64,000 bases of DNA from Thermococcus stetteri. Lineage in GTDB: Archaea; Methanobacteriota_B; Thermococci; Thermococcales; Thermococcaceae. Of this stretch, positions 17,466 to 25,478 are shown one piece after another (position 1 is the stretch's first letter; each line of letters starts with the position of its first letter). Location: NCBI RefSeq assembly GCF_017873335.1, contig NZ_JAGGKB010000004.1:62001-126000 (forward strand), given 5' to 3'. The position numbers and the translations under genes were made by a program. Below the pieces are notes generated by a model. The model saw only the letters and a list, made by a program, of their open reading frames with translations, was not told where the DNA came from and searched no databases.

Positions 17466-18901
17466 TGGTTCAGGGGACGATGTCAGGGGCCGGAAAGTCC
17501 CTCCTCGTTGCGGCCCTCTGCAGGGTATTCACCAACCTCGGCTACGACGTCGTTCCCTTCAAGAGCCAGAACATGAGCCTCAACTCAGCACCAAGCATCG
17601 AGGGCGGAGAGATAAGCCGCGCCCAGTATCTGCAGGCAATAGCGTGCAGAAAAAAGCCGAGCGTGAAGTTCAATCCAATCCTCCTCAAGCCAGAGGGAAA
17701 CCTGAGGAGCCAGGTAGTCTTCATGGGGAAGCCGGTAGGTAGCGTTTCTGCCTGGGATTATATGCTCTCACGGAAGGAAGAGCTCTTCGGGAAGGCAATG
17801 GACGTCCTGAAAGGCCTCATGGAAGAACATGACCTCGTGATAATCGAAGGTGCTGGCTCACCTGTCGAGATAAACCTCAAGGACTACGACATAGCCAACA
17901 TGCGTGTGGCAAAGGCCGTTAACGCTCCAGTCATCCTGGTGGCGGACATAGACAGGGGAGGGAGCTTCGCCCAGATCGTTGGGACAATGGAGCTTTTGAG
18001 CGAGGAGGAGCGAGAGCTAATCCTCGGCTTCGTCTTCAACAAGTTCAGAGGTGACCCTTCCCTCCTGGAACCGGGCTTCGAGTTCCTTGAGAGGCGCTAC
18101 GGAAAGCCCGTTCTCGGAGTAGTTCCTTACGTTGAGCACCGCTTACCGGAAGAGGACTCTCTCGCCGAGTTCCCGAAGGTTAAGGGCGAGCTTCACATAC
18201 AGGTAATCAAGCTCCCCCACATAAGCAACTTCACGGACTTTGAACCGCTCCACTGGGCGAACGGGGTTGATTACGTCACCAAAGCGGAGGAAATCGAGGG
18301 TGACGTTATCATAATCCCCGGGAGCAAGAACACGGTGGAGGATTTGCTCTGGCTTCGTGAAAATGGCTTTGAAGATGCTATACTAGAGGCTCATCGCGAA
18401 GGCGCTTTCGTCGTTGGAATCTGCGGCGGCTTCCAGATGCTAGGGAAGAAGATAATAGACAAAGTTGAGTCGAAGCGCGGTGAGGTAAGGGGCATTGGCC
18501 TTCTGCCAGCCAAGACCGTCTTCGAGAAAGTCAAGAGGACGAACCACCTGAAGGCCCAGGTTCTATGGGGGCCGGCTAGGGGAATGGGGGTTGAGGGTTA
18601 CGAGATACGCTTCGGCAGGAGCACCTCGGAGAGGCCCTTCTCGGTCATAACTGCTATCAACGGGGCGAAAACCTTTGAGCCTGAAGGGGCAATTGGCAAG
18701 AGCACCTTTGGAACTTACCTTCACGGTATATTCCACAACTTCGCTTTTACTGAGCGCTTTCTCAACATGCTGAGGACAGAGAAGGGCCTTGAGCCTATGA
18801 AAATAGAAGGCTGGAGCATCGAGGAAGAGATAGAGAGGTTCTCAACGGTCGTTGAGAGGAATCTCGACGTGGGGAGAATTTTGGAGGGGCTGGGGCTCTA
18901 G
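17450..18901 (+). CDS. cobQ: Cobyric acid synthase CobQ
   Basis: CobQ (CbiP) amidates four side chains of adenosylcobyrinate a,c-diamide to give cobyric acid, using glutamine and ATP. The 483-residue product has an N-terminal P-loop GTPase-like domain ([51 protein letters not shown]). A C-terminal class I-like amidotransferase domain carries the nucleophile Cys in [10 protein letters not shown] and the His in GTYLHGIF. It begins within the end of the radical SAM gene. Together with CbiZ it would allow recycling of trimmed corrinoids. Confidence 0.95.
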   Translation: MGKTLMVQGTMSGAGKSLLVAALCRVFTNLGYDVVPFKSQNMSLNSAPSIEGGEISRAQYLQAIACRKKPSVKFNPILLKPEGNLRSQVVFMGKPVGSVSAWDYMLSRKEELFGKAMDVLKGLMEEHDLVIIEGAGSPVEINLKDYDIANMRVAKAVNAPVILVADIDRGGSFAQIVGTMELLSEEERELILGFVFNKFRGDPSLLEPGFEFLERRYGKPVLGVVPYVEHRLPEEDSLAEFPKVKGELHIQVIKLPHISNFTDFEPLHWANGVDYVTKAEEIEGDVIIIPGSKNTVEDLLWLRENGFEDAILEAHREGAFVVGICGGFQMLGKKIIDKVESKRGEVRGIGLLPAKTVFEKVKRTNHLKAQVLWGPARGMGVEGYEIRFGRSTSERPFSVITAINGAKTFEPEGAIGKSTFGTYLHGIFHNFAFTERFLNMLRTEKGLEPMKIEGWSIEEEIERFSTVVERNLDVGRILEGLGL

Positions 18902-19809
18902 TGACACCTCTGGAGTATCTTCTTTGTGGCTTTCTCCAGCTTTCTCATCTCTGAAGCAAGTCTCTTGGCGAGCTCTTCCCTTTCTTTCTCCGTCATCTCG
19001 AAGGGAGGCTTTTCGAGGGGATAGTAGATGCTCATCCTCTTTGAACCCCTAGTTGTTCCGGGAGGTTCCTCCCATTTAATCTCCGAAGGGGGAATGCCCA
19101 AAGCTTCAGCTATTTCATCGGCGTGCTCCTTGAGACATCTCTGTATTCGTTCGTTTTCCTCGGATGATGGTTTTCCTATGTAAATACCAATCGCGAACTT
19201 ATCCTCCCATATGCGCCACTCGTAAGGAACATCGGAAACCCCACTGCCGAACACCATCCGGTACCCGGGTTGAGGTCTCAGGTTTTTACCGTATCTCTCA
19301 AGAACCCTCCTCCAGATGTCCAGATAGAGTTCCTGCCGGGGACTTAATTTATTAGCGATGTTTCTGCCAATTTTTTGCCATTGATTTGGCATAACAACAA
19401 CATCAAAATCTACTGCGTAGGGAGAACTTCCAATCCTAACGGCTTTTACCTCCAGCCCAAAGAACCCAATATCTTGGCCTGCGTTTTCGTTCAGCCAGTT
19501 TAATGCCTGCTTGTGTTCATCCGAAAATTTCTCGGCTATCCATACTATAACCTTAGCATCTACCCCAGAGGCATACGTGAGAATTTTTCCAAGGTGGTCG
19601 TGGTTTGTCTTTCCAAACTGATTCTCAATGATAACCATTGCCCCGCTGTTGGTATCCCTCGCAAGTATGTCCGCGAAATAGTTTCCAATCTGATATTCTC
19701 TTTTGATGTCCTCAAGTTCCACGCCTATTTTCTCTTCAAGAATCTCAATGTTTCCAACCAGCAAGACCTTCCTAATCGGGGAGATGTTCAAACGAGCAAT
19801 TTCTACCAT
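18898..19809 (-). CDS. DUF4268-like protein with PD-(D/E)XK nuclease-type core
   Basis: A 303-residue protein. Residues 45-110 resemble a PD-(D/E)XK nuclease core: [25 protein letters not shown] gives the D and E-x-Q/K positions, then [21 protein letters not shown]. The C-terminal half matches DUF4268-type proteins ([12 protein letters not shown]; a charged helix at the end). These are often found near restriction or defence genes, but here it follows cobY and a small membrane gene. The lysine of the motif appears as Q, so catalysis is uncertain. ATG 19809 follows GGGGTGATGGT. Composition is somewhat AT-richer than its neighbours, hinting at transfer. Confidence 0.75.
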   Translation of the reverse strand: MVEIARLNISPIRKVLLVGNIEILEEKIGVELEDIKREYQIGNYFADILARDTNSGAMVIIENQFGKTNHDHLGKILTYASGVDAKVIVWIAEKFSDEHKQALNWLNENAGQDIGFFGLEVKAVRIGSSPYAVDFDVVVMPNQWQKIGRNIANKLSPRQELYLDIWRRVLERYGKNLRPQPGYRMVFGSGVSDVPYEWRIWEDKFAIGIYIGKPSSEENERIQRCLKEHADEIAEALGIPPSEIKWEEPPGTTRGSKRMSIYYPLEKPPFEMTEKEREELAKRLASEMRKLEKATKKILQRCH

Positions 19810-19813
19810 ACCA

Positions 19814-20029
19814 TCACCCCAAGTAATCCTCAGGGCCCTCAAGCTCCTTGGGTGGGTGTCTCTTCACCCACCAGAGCTTCAGGCGGACGTAGAGGTAGAA
19901 GCCGAGGAAAACGAGCAGGCCGATGAGGATTAGAACTATCCCAACAACCAGGAAGCCGAAGAAGAACAGCAGTCCGAGGATTAAAATCCCGATGAAGGCC
20001 AACGCGCCCTTGAACTCCTCGTCCTCCAT
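19814..20029 (-). CDS. Small membrane protein
   Basis: A 71-residue protein with two closely spaced hydrophobic segments (ALAFIGILILGLLFFFGFLV and VLILIGLLVFLGFYLYVRL) and a short basic and acidic tail ending EGPEDYLG. ATG 20029 follows GGTGGGAAG. It begins 49 bp inside the end of cobY and ends close to the DUF4268 start, so all three are probably on one transcript. Family not recognised; a link to cobamide assembly, whose late steps are membrane-bound, is only positional. Confidence 0.65.
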   Translation of the reverse strand: MEDEEFKGALAFIGILILGLLFFFGFLVVGIVLILIGLLVFLGFYLYVRLKLWWVKRHPPKELEGPEDYLG

Positions 20030-20565
20030 CTTCCCACCAGCTCCCCTATCCTCTCCGCGAGCTTTAACTCTTCCGGCGTGTTCACGTTCAGCGCCAAAAG
20101 CGGGTTATCAAGCTCAAAGAACCGCTCCCCCTCTAAGCCCACCGCATTGAGGCCCACTATAGCGTAGCCCCTGTAAACGAGGGGTTTAATGTCTCCTGGG
20201 ACCCTCTCAATGGGTAAAACCCCGGTCAGGCTTTCCTTTCCATCGAAAGCGCTCTTAATCGAGTAGAAATCGCTCGCCTTTACGAAGGGAAGGTCCGCGG
20301 ACGAGCTGATGAAAGGCCCGAACTCCCTTAAAAGCCACTTCACGTCCTCAACGTAGCCCCTCCCGGGGGTCTCGACGAAGGGAACCCCCTCCCTGAGGCA
20401 GAGCTCCTTCGTCTTTGGAGTGTTTCTTGAGAGGGCCACGATGGTTTCGTCAACCGCTGATGCGGCTTCGTAGACCCTGAGGAGCATTTCCTTTCCGGCT
20501 ATCTTCAAAACCGGTTTTTCCCTCCCCATTCTGCTCGACCTTCCGCCCGCGAGGATGATTATCAT
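19981..20565 (-). CDS. cobY: Adenosylcobinamide-phosphate guanylyltransferase CobY
   Basis: CobY adds GMP from GTP to adenosylcobinamide phosphate in archaeal nucleotide-loop assembly. The 194-residue protein has the nucleotidyltransferase signature ILAGGRSSRMGREKPVLKI, SSADLPFV for metal binding, and NVNTPEEL near the end. ATG 20565 matches the family start; the additional upstream frame is not used. The C-terminal 20 residues (WRTRSSRARWPSSGF) overlap the start of the next gene and look like read-through, as no earlier in-frame stop exists. Confidence 0.9.
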   Translation of the reverse strand: MIIILAGGRSSRMGREKPVLKIAGKEMLLRVYEAASAVDETIVALSRNTPKTKELCLREGVPFVETPGRGYVEDVKWLLREFGPFISSSADLPFVKASDFYSIKSAFDGKESLTGVLPIERVPGDIKPLVYRGYAIVGLNAVGLEGERFFELDNPLLALNVNTPEELKLAERIGELVGRWRTRSSRARWPSSGF

Positions 20566-20615
20566 GGGAGTTGATAGAGGGCAACGGTTAAAAGGCCTTC
20601 CGTCCAACTACCTCT

Positions 20616-21746
20616 ATGCGACTCGCCGGCGTGCTATTCCTCTCGCTCCTCATAGTGTTGGCATCCGCCTGTCTTTCAAACGCTCCAGCGGGGGAGAAAA
20701 CCAGCGTGACTTCGGTCTCATCCTCTTCCCGTCCTATGCCTAAGACGACGTCTTCTCCTGCTCTCCCTATATCGCACACCTCCTCTCCGGCTCCATCGAA
20801 CTCAACCTCGCCCAAAATAGCTCAGCAAAACGTAACATCAACGACACAGGAGACTCCAAAACAGGAAAACTTAAGCCAACTCCAGCATAATGGAACACTA
20901 AACCTTTCCTTGGTTAGGAGCTGGGCATACTGGCTCCAGAACGCAAGTCCGGAAATTATAGCGAAGAGCGGCTTCGACTTAATCGTCATGGACTACTCAA
21001 GGGACGGGGGCGACGAGACGGCCTACACGCGGGAGGAAATCGAAATGATTAAGAGGGCCGGCGTAATTCCCATAGCCTACATCAGCATCGGCGAAGCTGA
21101 GGACTACCGCTTCTACTGGAATGAGAGCTGGAAGACGAAGCCACCAGACTGGCTCGGCCCGGAGAACCCCGACTGGCCAGGGGATTACGCCGTTAAGTAC
21201 TGGGACGAGAACTGGAAGCGAATCGTCTTTGAGTACCTCGACAAAATCATCGCGCAGGGTTTTTCCGGGGTTTATCTCGACAAGGTCGATGAGTACCGGT
21301 TCTGGGCCGAGAACGGCTACAACGAGAGCTGGGCTGCAAAGCAGATGGTTGAGTTCATACTCCAGATAGCCAACTACACCCGCTCCAAAGCTGGTAAGGG
21401 TTTCATCATAATCCCCCAGAACGGAGAGTGGCTCCTCAACTACGACAACGGGAGCCTTTTGAGGGCCGTCTCCGGCTGGGCGAGTGAGGATGTCTTCTAC
21501 GACGGCCTCAAACCGAGCCCTTGGACGGACGAGAAGGTTATCTTCTTGGACTCAGTTGCCAAAGCCGGAAAGGTTGTCCTCGTGGTGGACTACGTTGACA
21601 ACAGAACAAGGGGCGAGGAAGACCTCGCCAGAATCCTCGATTTTATAGAGAAGGCCCGGGAGAGGGGATACTTACCCTACGCGGCCTTCGAGGATAGGAA
21701 ACTCGATAGACTCGATGTGATTCCGGGGATTCAGCCTCCCACGTAA
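20616..21746 (+). CDS. Lipoprotein with GH114-like (endo-alpha-1,4-polygalactosaminidase) domain
   Basis: A 376-residue exported protein. A lipoprotein signal with lipobox LASAC places the lipidated Cys at residue 19. A Ser/Thr/Pro-rich linker follows to about residue 105. The rest is a TIM barrel of the GH114/MJ1477-TM1410 type: [70 protein letters not shown], and [12 protein letters not shown]. The acidic residues D, E and D in these strands are the likely catalytic ones. It probably degrades or trims surface polysaccharide. It converges with cobS, overlapping by 16 bp. Confidence 0.85.
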   Translation: MRLAGVLFLSLLIVLASACLSNAPAGEKTSVTSVSSSSRPMPKTTSSPALPISHTSSPAPSNSTSPKIAQQNVTSTTQETPKQENLSQLQHNGTLNLSLVRSWAYWLQNASPEIIAKSGFDLIVMDYSRDGGDETAYTREEIEMIKRAGVIPIAYISIGEAEDYRFYWNESWKTKPPDWLGPENPDWPGDYAVKYWDENWKRIVFEYLDKIIAQGFSGVYLDKVDEYRFWAENGYNESWAAKQMVEFILQIANYTRSKAGKGFIIIPQNGEWLLNYDNGSLLRAVSGWASEDVFYDGLKPSPWTDEKVIFLDSVAKAGKVVLVVDYVDNRTRGEEDLARILDFIEKARERGYLPYAAFEDRKLDRLDVIPGIQPPT

Positions 21747-22432
21747 GCCCAAGCAAACGCCATGATCAAAAGCGTCCCGGCCCTCGTTATCTCCGCTGAT
21801 GCACCCAAGCAGTCCCCGTTGATACCTCCAAAGTTCTCAATGCTGAGCTTGATCACGTAGGCCCCAATGAAGAGTCCAGGGATTCCAGCTAAAGTTTTCG
21901 GCTCGAAGATGACAAAGGGAATGTAAAGCAGAACATAGAAGAGAGTTCCAAAAGCCAGCTGCTTCCCGCTCATCCCCTCCATGAAGTAAGCCCCCAATCC
22001 ATCGCCGAGGGGCCTTCCCGTCGCCAGCGCGAGGAGCATGGCCATCTTGGAGTTCAGCTCCGCCAGAAAGAGCGCGTAGAACGGGAGGAGCTGGAGGGAG
22101 TAGACCTGGAGGATGAGAACCATAACGACCGCAAAAAGTCCCGCTATTCCAGTGTTCACGTCCTTCATAGCATGAATTTTTCTTTCTCTGTCGCCCTTGA
22201 CCATTATTCCGTCCGCCCAGTCCGCTAAACCGTCAAGGTGGAGAAGGCCAATCGTAAAGTAGAGGGCCAGAACGGCCAGAACGTTGGAGAGGGGGAGCTT
22301 GAGATAGAAGATGAGGGTCGGAAGGGCGGAGCTAACCAGCGCCACAATTGGGAACGCCCAGAGCTCTTCTCTCGCCCTCTCGAAGTCCCCCTTCGCCGGA
22401 ACCCGCGTCAGGAACGGAAGGACGTTTCTCAT
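21731..22432 (-). CDS. cobS: Adenosylcobinamide-GDP ribazoletransferase CobS
   Basis: CobS joins adenosyl-GDP-cobinamide with alpha-ribazole (or its phosphate) in the membrane, completing the nucleotide loop. The 233-residue product has about six hydrophobic segments and the family motif [15 protein letters not shown] with its metal-binding aspartates, [13 protein letters not shown], and [18 protein letters not shown] 22432 is used, since the GTG at 22441 belongs to the GGTGGT ribosome binding site. It lies near cobY and cobZ in the cobalamin region. Confidence 0.94.
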   Translation of the reverse strand: MRNVLPFLTRVPAKGDFERAREELWAFPIVALVSSALPTLIFYLKLPLSNVLAVLALYFTIGLLHLDGLADWADGIMVKGDRERKIHAMKDVNTGIAGLFAVVMVLILQVYSLQLLPFYALFLAELNSKMAMLLALATGRPLGDGLGAYFMEGMSGKQLAFGTLFYVLLYIPFVIFEPKTLAGIPGLFIGAYVIKLSIENFGGINGDCLGASAEITRAGTLLIMAFAWAYVGG

Positions 22433-22468
22433 AGCAACCACCGGAACGCTTTAAAACGCCGAAACCGA

Positions 22469-23041
22469 TCATCGCCTATGGAGCGGAAGACCCTTTACCG
22501 CCTCCTGCTTCCCGTCGTGCTTGTCCTTGCGGTCATCTACACGCTCGGCCTCATCGGAGTGGTCCCCTTCAGGGTCAGCTACTACATCACGATATTCTTC
22601 ATACTCCTCTTCATCTTCCTGCGCTGGGAGGAGCGGCTCGGAAAATAGCGCCGTCATGCATCCGGCTATGAATCCTCCGACTGCGTCGTCGAGGAACGGC
22701 GGAAGCTCCTTCAAAATTCCCGGCTTCCTCGTGTCGTAGTAGAAGAAGTTGAAGAGCGCCATCTTTCCACCTATGTACTCCGCTATGTTTATCCCGATGA
22801 GCTCATCGGCCACGAGGTTAACGGGGTCGCCTTCAACTTTGAAGCCCTCCTCAAGAAGTACCGCGGCCATGAGGAGTGCCTGGACGTTGACATCGTTGAG
22901 ATAGCGAAGCATGAGTCCCCTCAGCCTCTCGCGGATTTTTCCTGCTTTTTCCCCTATGTAGAGCTCCATGGCTGCGTCAAGCATCTCTTCGAGGGTTATT
23001 CCCTTCGATTCGAGCTTTTGGAGGAGTTTATGAGTGTTCAT
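22469..23041 (-). CDS. cobZ: CobZ-like alpha-ribazole phosphatase (PgpA family)
   Basis: PgpA-family protein. In archaea such as Methanosarcina the CobZ member removes the phosphate from adenosylcobalamin 5'-phosphate or alpha-ribazole 5'-phosphate. The family part, residues 1-135, includes LESKGITLEEMLDAAMELY, DPVNLVADELIGINIAEYIGG and PPFLDDAVGGFIAGCMTAL. The remaining 55 residues are a hydrophilic acidic tail (EDEEEYEEY...) that lies antisense to a small membrane gene and has weak codon bias. It is probably read-through to a distant stop. ATG 23041 follows GGTGAGAGA and overlaps the preceding gene (ATGA). A role in cobamide rather than phospholipid synthesis is inferred from the neighbours. 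Confidence 0.82.
   Translation of the reverse strand: MNTHKLLQKLESKGITLEEMLDAAMELYIGEKAGKIRERLRGLMLRYLNDVNVQALLMAAVLLEEGFKVEGDPVNLVADELIGINIAEYIGGKMALFNFFYYDTRKPGILKELPPFLDDAVGGFIAGCMTALFSEPLLPAQEDEEEYEEYRDVVADPEGDHSDEAERVDDRKDKHDGKQEAVKGLPLHRR
22478..22648 (+). CDS. Small two-helix membrane protein, antisense to the end of cobZ
   Basis: A 56-residue protein with two hydrophobic helices (LLLPVVLVLAVIYTLGLIG and YYITIFFILLFIFLRW) and a charged tail EERLGK. A T/A-rich box (ctttaaaac, about 22449-22457) lies about 25 bp before ATG 22478, fitting a leaderless message. Third codon positions are strongly G/C, as in genuine genes of this genome. It lies wholly within the C-terminal extension of cobZ on the other strand. 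I favour this strand as the coding one there. Function unknown. Confidence 0.6.
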   Translation: MERKTLYRLLLPVVLVLAVIYTLGLIGVVPFRVSYYITIFFILLFIFLRWEERLGK

Positions 23042-23679
23042 TCTCTCACCAGCCCGAACCTGGCCCACCAGTATCTCTCGCTCTCCTCAGGGGACTTCAC
23101 CTCGAGCTCAAACTCCCCACCGAGGAGGGGAGAGGCAAGAACGACCGTGTGGAACTCGCCGGCCTCTCCAAGGGGGTCAATTCCGGGGTTCGCTTCGAGG
23201 AACCTCTCCAGGTCCCCAACCGAGCGGAAAGTGTATCCAAGCCACCTCCTCCCGAGCTTTTCCCGGTTCACAGCAATTATGACCCACTTAAACCCTTCCT
23301 TGAGCATCTCCTCGGCAAGCCCTTTGCTTTCCCTCCCCCAGAGGGGTTCGAGCGGTTTTACGCCCGCTTTCTCAGCAAGGGAGTTCACCCACTTCAGGTG
23401 CTCCTCAAGGAAAACGTCGCCCGCTATGAGGTAATCAACGCCGAGGGACCCGATGAACTCCGCTAAGGCCTCACTTCCCTCCCCCATATCGAAGGTGAGG
23501 AGGGCTTTCCCCATGTCCTCAGCCAGCGTTTTCAACGCTTCAAGGTTCTCCCAGTGGGGGGAGAGGCCTATCGTGGTTTTGAGCGTTAGAAGGTAAGGAA
23601 CTTCAATCCCCCTCTTTTCTGCCAGGTAGAGGGCATAAAGCCCGTCCTTGCCGCCCGAGAAGAAAGCGACTCCCCTCAA
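23038..23679 (-). CDS. ATP-pyrophosphatase of the diphthine-ammonia ligase family
   Basis: A 213-residue N-type ATP pyrophosphatase. The P-loop-like FSGGKDGLYALYLA is at the N-terminus. YLIAGDVFLEEHLKWV, PLWGRESKGLAEEM and AGEFHTVVLASPLL follow, matching the MJ0570/DphA family in which these residues handle ATP and the carboxylate to be amidated. Diphthamide synthesis is the known role, but a second paralogue inside a cobalamin operon could instead amidate a corrinoid or lower-ligand part. The start is TTG 23679, overlapping the stop of the zinc-ribbon gene, with GAGGGAAGG ahead of it. Confidence 0.83.
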   Translation of the reverse strand: MRGVAFFSGGKDGLYALYLAEKRGIEVPYLLTLKTTIGLSPHWENLEALKTLAEDMGKALLTFDMGEGSEALAEFIGSLGVDYLIAGDVFLEEHLKWVNSLAEKAGVKPLEPLWGRESKGLAEEMLKEGFKWVIIAVNREKLGRRWLGYTFRSVGDLERFLEANPGIDPLGEAGEFHTVVLASPLLGGEFELEVKSPEESERYWWARFGLVRE

Positions 23680-23924
23680 AGCCTTCCCTCCATTCTGGCC
23701 CTCTCATACTCCTCGCGTATCTTTTGAAGCTCCTTTTCGTCCACGTAGGGAATAACTGCCCCGCAGTCGAGGCAGAGCCACGGATATGCGTGGGTGGGGC
23801 CCTTTATGGCCTCTCTGAGACCATGCTTCCAGGGTGCCTCCCAGAAGTACCGGGCGTATCCTGCCTGATAGTTCTTGCCCTTTACCATAGTTCCACCACA
23901 AAGGGGGCACTTTTTCGTCTCCAT
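23676..23924 (-). CDS. Zinc-ribbon protein
   Basis: An 82-residue protein with a four-cysteine zinc ribbon: CPLCGG at residues 6-11 and CLDCG at about 51-55, with an aromatic, basic insert between (YARYFWEAPWKHG) and a charged helix at the end. Function unknown. It is translationally coupled to the following ATP pyrophosphatase (TTGA overlap) and so heads an operon with cobZ. It may be an accessory or metal-binding partner. Confidence 0.75.
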   Translation of the reverse strand: METKKCPLCGGTMVKGKNYQAGYARYFWEAPWKHGLREAIKGPTHAYPWLCLDCGAVIPYVDEKELQKIREEYERARMEGRL

Positions 23925-23966
23925 ACCACCACCAAAGCTATAAACCCCATGGAGTTTTTATCCATT

Positions 23967-24754
23967 ATGCTCCTTGGACTCGAAGAACTCAAGAGAACCG
24001 CGGGGGTTTATCTAAATCCGAAGAACCTGAGGGTTATGCCGCTCTACATCAGAAACTGGCGGGACTTCCTGGCCCTCGACGAGAAGACCTACGGGGTCTA
24101 TGCGAGGACTATTTACAACCCTTCCCAGAGGTTCCTCGTGGTCTCAGATGATGACAGGCAGAAGGCTAGAAAACTCGGGGAGCTCTATCGCAAACTCCTG
24201 GAGAACCCATCCCACTTCTGCGGCGAAGAGAACTACCGCTACCAGCTGAAGGTCGGGGAATTCGATGGCCTGCCATTTGCCAACGGCTGGCCCGGGTTTG
24301 GGGTGGTGCTCGTAGGTGAAGCACCTGGAAGGGGGGGGGCTGCGGAAAGACCGGGGTCTGTTTTTACCGGGACGCCTCGGGGATGCTCCTCAGAAAGGTC
24401 CTCTTCTCCCTTGGAATCAATCCCGACTTCGTTTACATAACAAACGCCGTCAAGTGCAATCCTCCAGAAAACAGGCTCAGGGGCGTCCCCGAAGGTGCCC
24501 TGGAGCTACTGGCTGAAGAACTGGAAGTTCTAAAGCCGAAAGCGATTTTTGCCATAGGTAAAACTGCTGAGAGGGCCTTAACTGAACTCGGCTTTGATGC
24601 AGTCTACTTCCATCACCCTGCCTGGTACGTGAGGAGGGGAGTGAGGGAACCTGATAGGGAGATTCTTGAGGAGTACCTGGTTATTCTGGACTCGGTAAAG
24701 TCCTTTAAAGCGGGTTACACTTATAACCCCCGAGGCAGATTGTCCCACCAATGA
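23967..24754 (+). pseudogene. Uracil-DNA glycosylase superfamily protein, frameshifted in a poly-G tract
   Basis: From ATG 23967 the frame reads MLLGLEELKRTAGVYLNPKN and on to VVLVGEAPGR, the first active-site motif of uracil-DNA glycosylases. It is then lost at a run of nine G (24330-24338). Removing one G restores GRGGCGKTGVCFYRDASGM, ITNAVKCNPPENR, AIFAIGKTAERAL and the second active-site motif HHPAWYV, ending at 24754. The whole would be about 262 residues and belongs to the iron-sulphur UDG group with GEAPG and the HP motif. Without correction only the first 120 residues are made. This may be a sequencing error or a variable tract. Its end overlaps the next gene by ATGA. Confidence 0.78.
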
Positions 24755-25059
24755 ACCCTGTAAGGCAGCTGCTCTGGTGGCTCATTGCGGGAAGTGAAGG
24801 GGGTTTCAACAGGGCGAGGATAATAGCGGCCCTTAGGGAGAGGCCGTACAACGCGAGGCAGCTCGCCAGAAGACTCGGCCTGAACTACACCACCGTCCGC
24901 TACCACCTTGAGGTTCTCCAGAAGAACGGACTGATAACATCAACGGAGAACCGCTACGGGAGGATGTACTTCCTTTCGCCCGTTCTCTTGGAGAACTACG
25001 GAGAGTTTGAGGAGATATGGGCTAAAGTCAGAGAAGATGCCCGGGAGGGGGAGAAATGA
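24751..25059 (+). CDS. ArsR-like winged-helix regulator
   Basis: A 102-residue winged-helix protein: ARIIAALRERPYNARQLARRLGLNYTTVRYHLEVLQKNGLI with a wing YGRMYFLSP. This is the common archaeal ArsR/HTH_20 pattern for DNA-binding dimers. The start ATG 24751 overlaps the stop of the glycosylase gene, and its stop overlaps the start of the membrane protein behind it. It may control its own operon. No metal-binding cysteines are visible, so it probably is not a metal sensor. Confidence 0.82.
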   Translation: MNPVRQLLWWLIAGSEGGFNRARIIAALRERPYNARQLARRLGLNYTTVRYHLEVLQKNGLITSTENRYGRMYFLSPVLLENYGEFEEIWAKVREDAREGEK

Positions 25060-25478
25060 AAAAAGCTGTGGTGGTTATCATTATCGCTGCCGGCATTTTG
25101 GGGGCGCTCATTGGATACAGGTACGTTGGGCCCCCCGGCCCCGGTGAGGTGCAAAGGGTAATTCACAGCAGGAGCGTTGTCGATCCCTCCACCGCCAAGC
25201 TCTACACGACCATCAAAGCCGGATTGACGTCACTTAGCGCCGCCATGAGCATCGTGCTCCTCTGGATATACGGAAACCTCTACAGGAAGCTCCGCTCGGA
25301 GTTCACGCTCGGGCTGATTGTAGCCACCTCTGCCCTGCTCGTGTACGCGGTGACGGCCAACCCCATCTTCCACACGCTGATAGGGCACAGGGCAATAGGC
25401 CCCGGGCCCGTTCTCGTGATTCCCGACTTCTTCATTACCCTCGCCCTGGCGGTGCTCCTCTACCTGGCCCTGAAATAG
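25056..25478 (+). CDS. Hypothetical membrane protein, four helices
   Basis: A 140-residue protein with an N-terminal helix (KAVVVIIIAAGILGALIGY), an extracellular-style loop, and three further helices (about 57-73, 84-101, 121-139). Function unknown. It is translationally coupled to the winged-helix regulator before it (ATGA), a common arrangement for small regulator-membrane protein pairs in Thermococcales. Its 3' end overlaps the convergent glycosyltransferase gene by 44 bp. Confidence 0.7.
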   Translation: MKKAVVVIIIAAGILGALIGYRYVGPPGPGEVQRVIHSRSVVDPSTAKLYTTIKAGLTSLSAAMSIVLLWIYGNLYRKLRSEFTLGLIVATSALLVYAVTANPIFHTLIGHRAIGPGPVLVIPDFFITLALAVLLYLALK

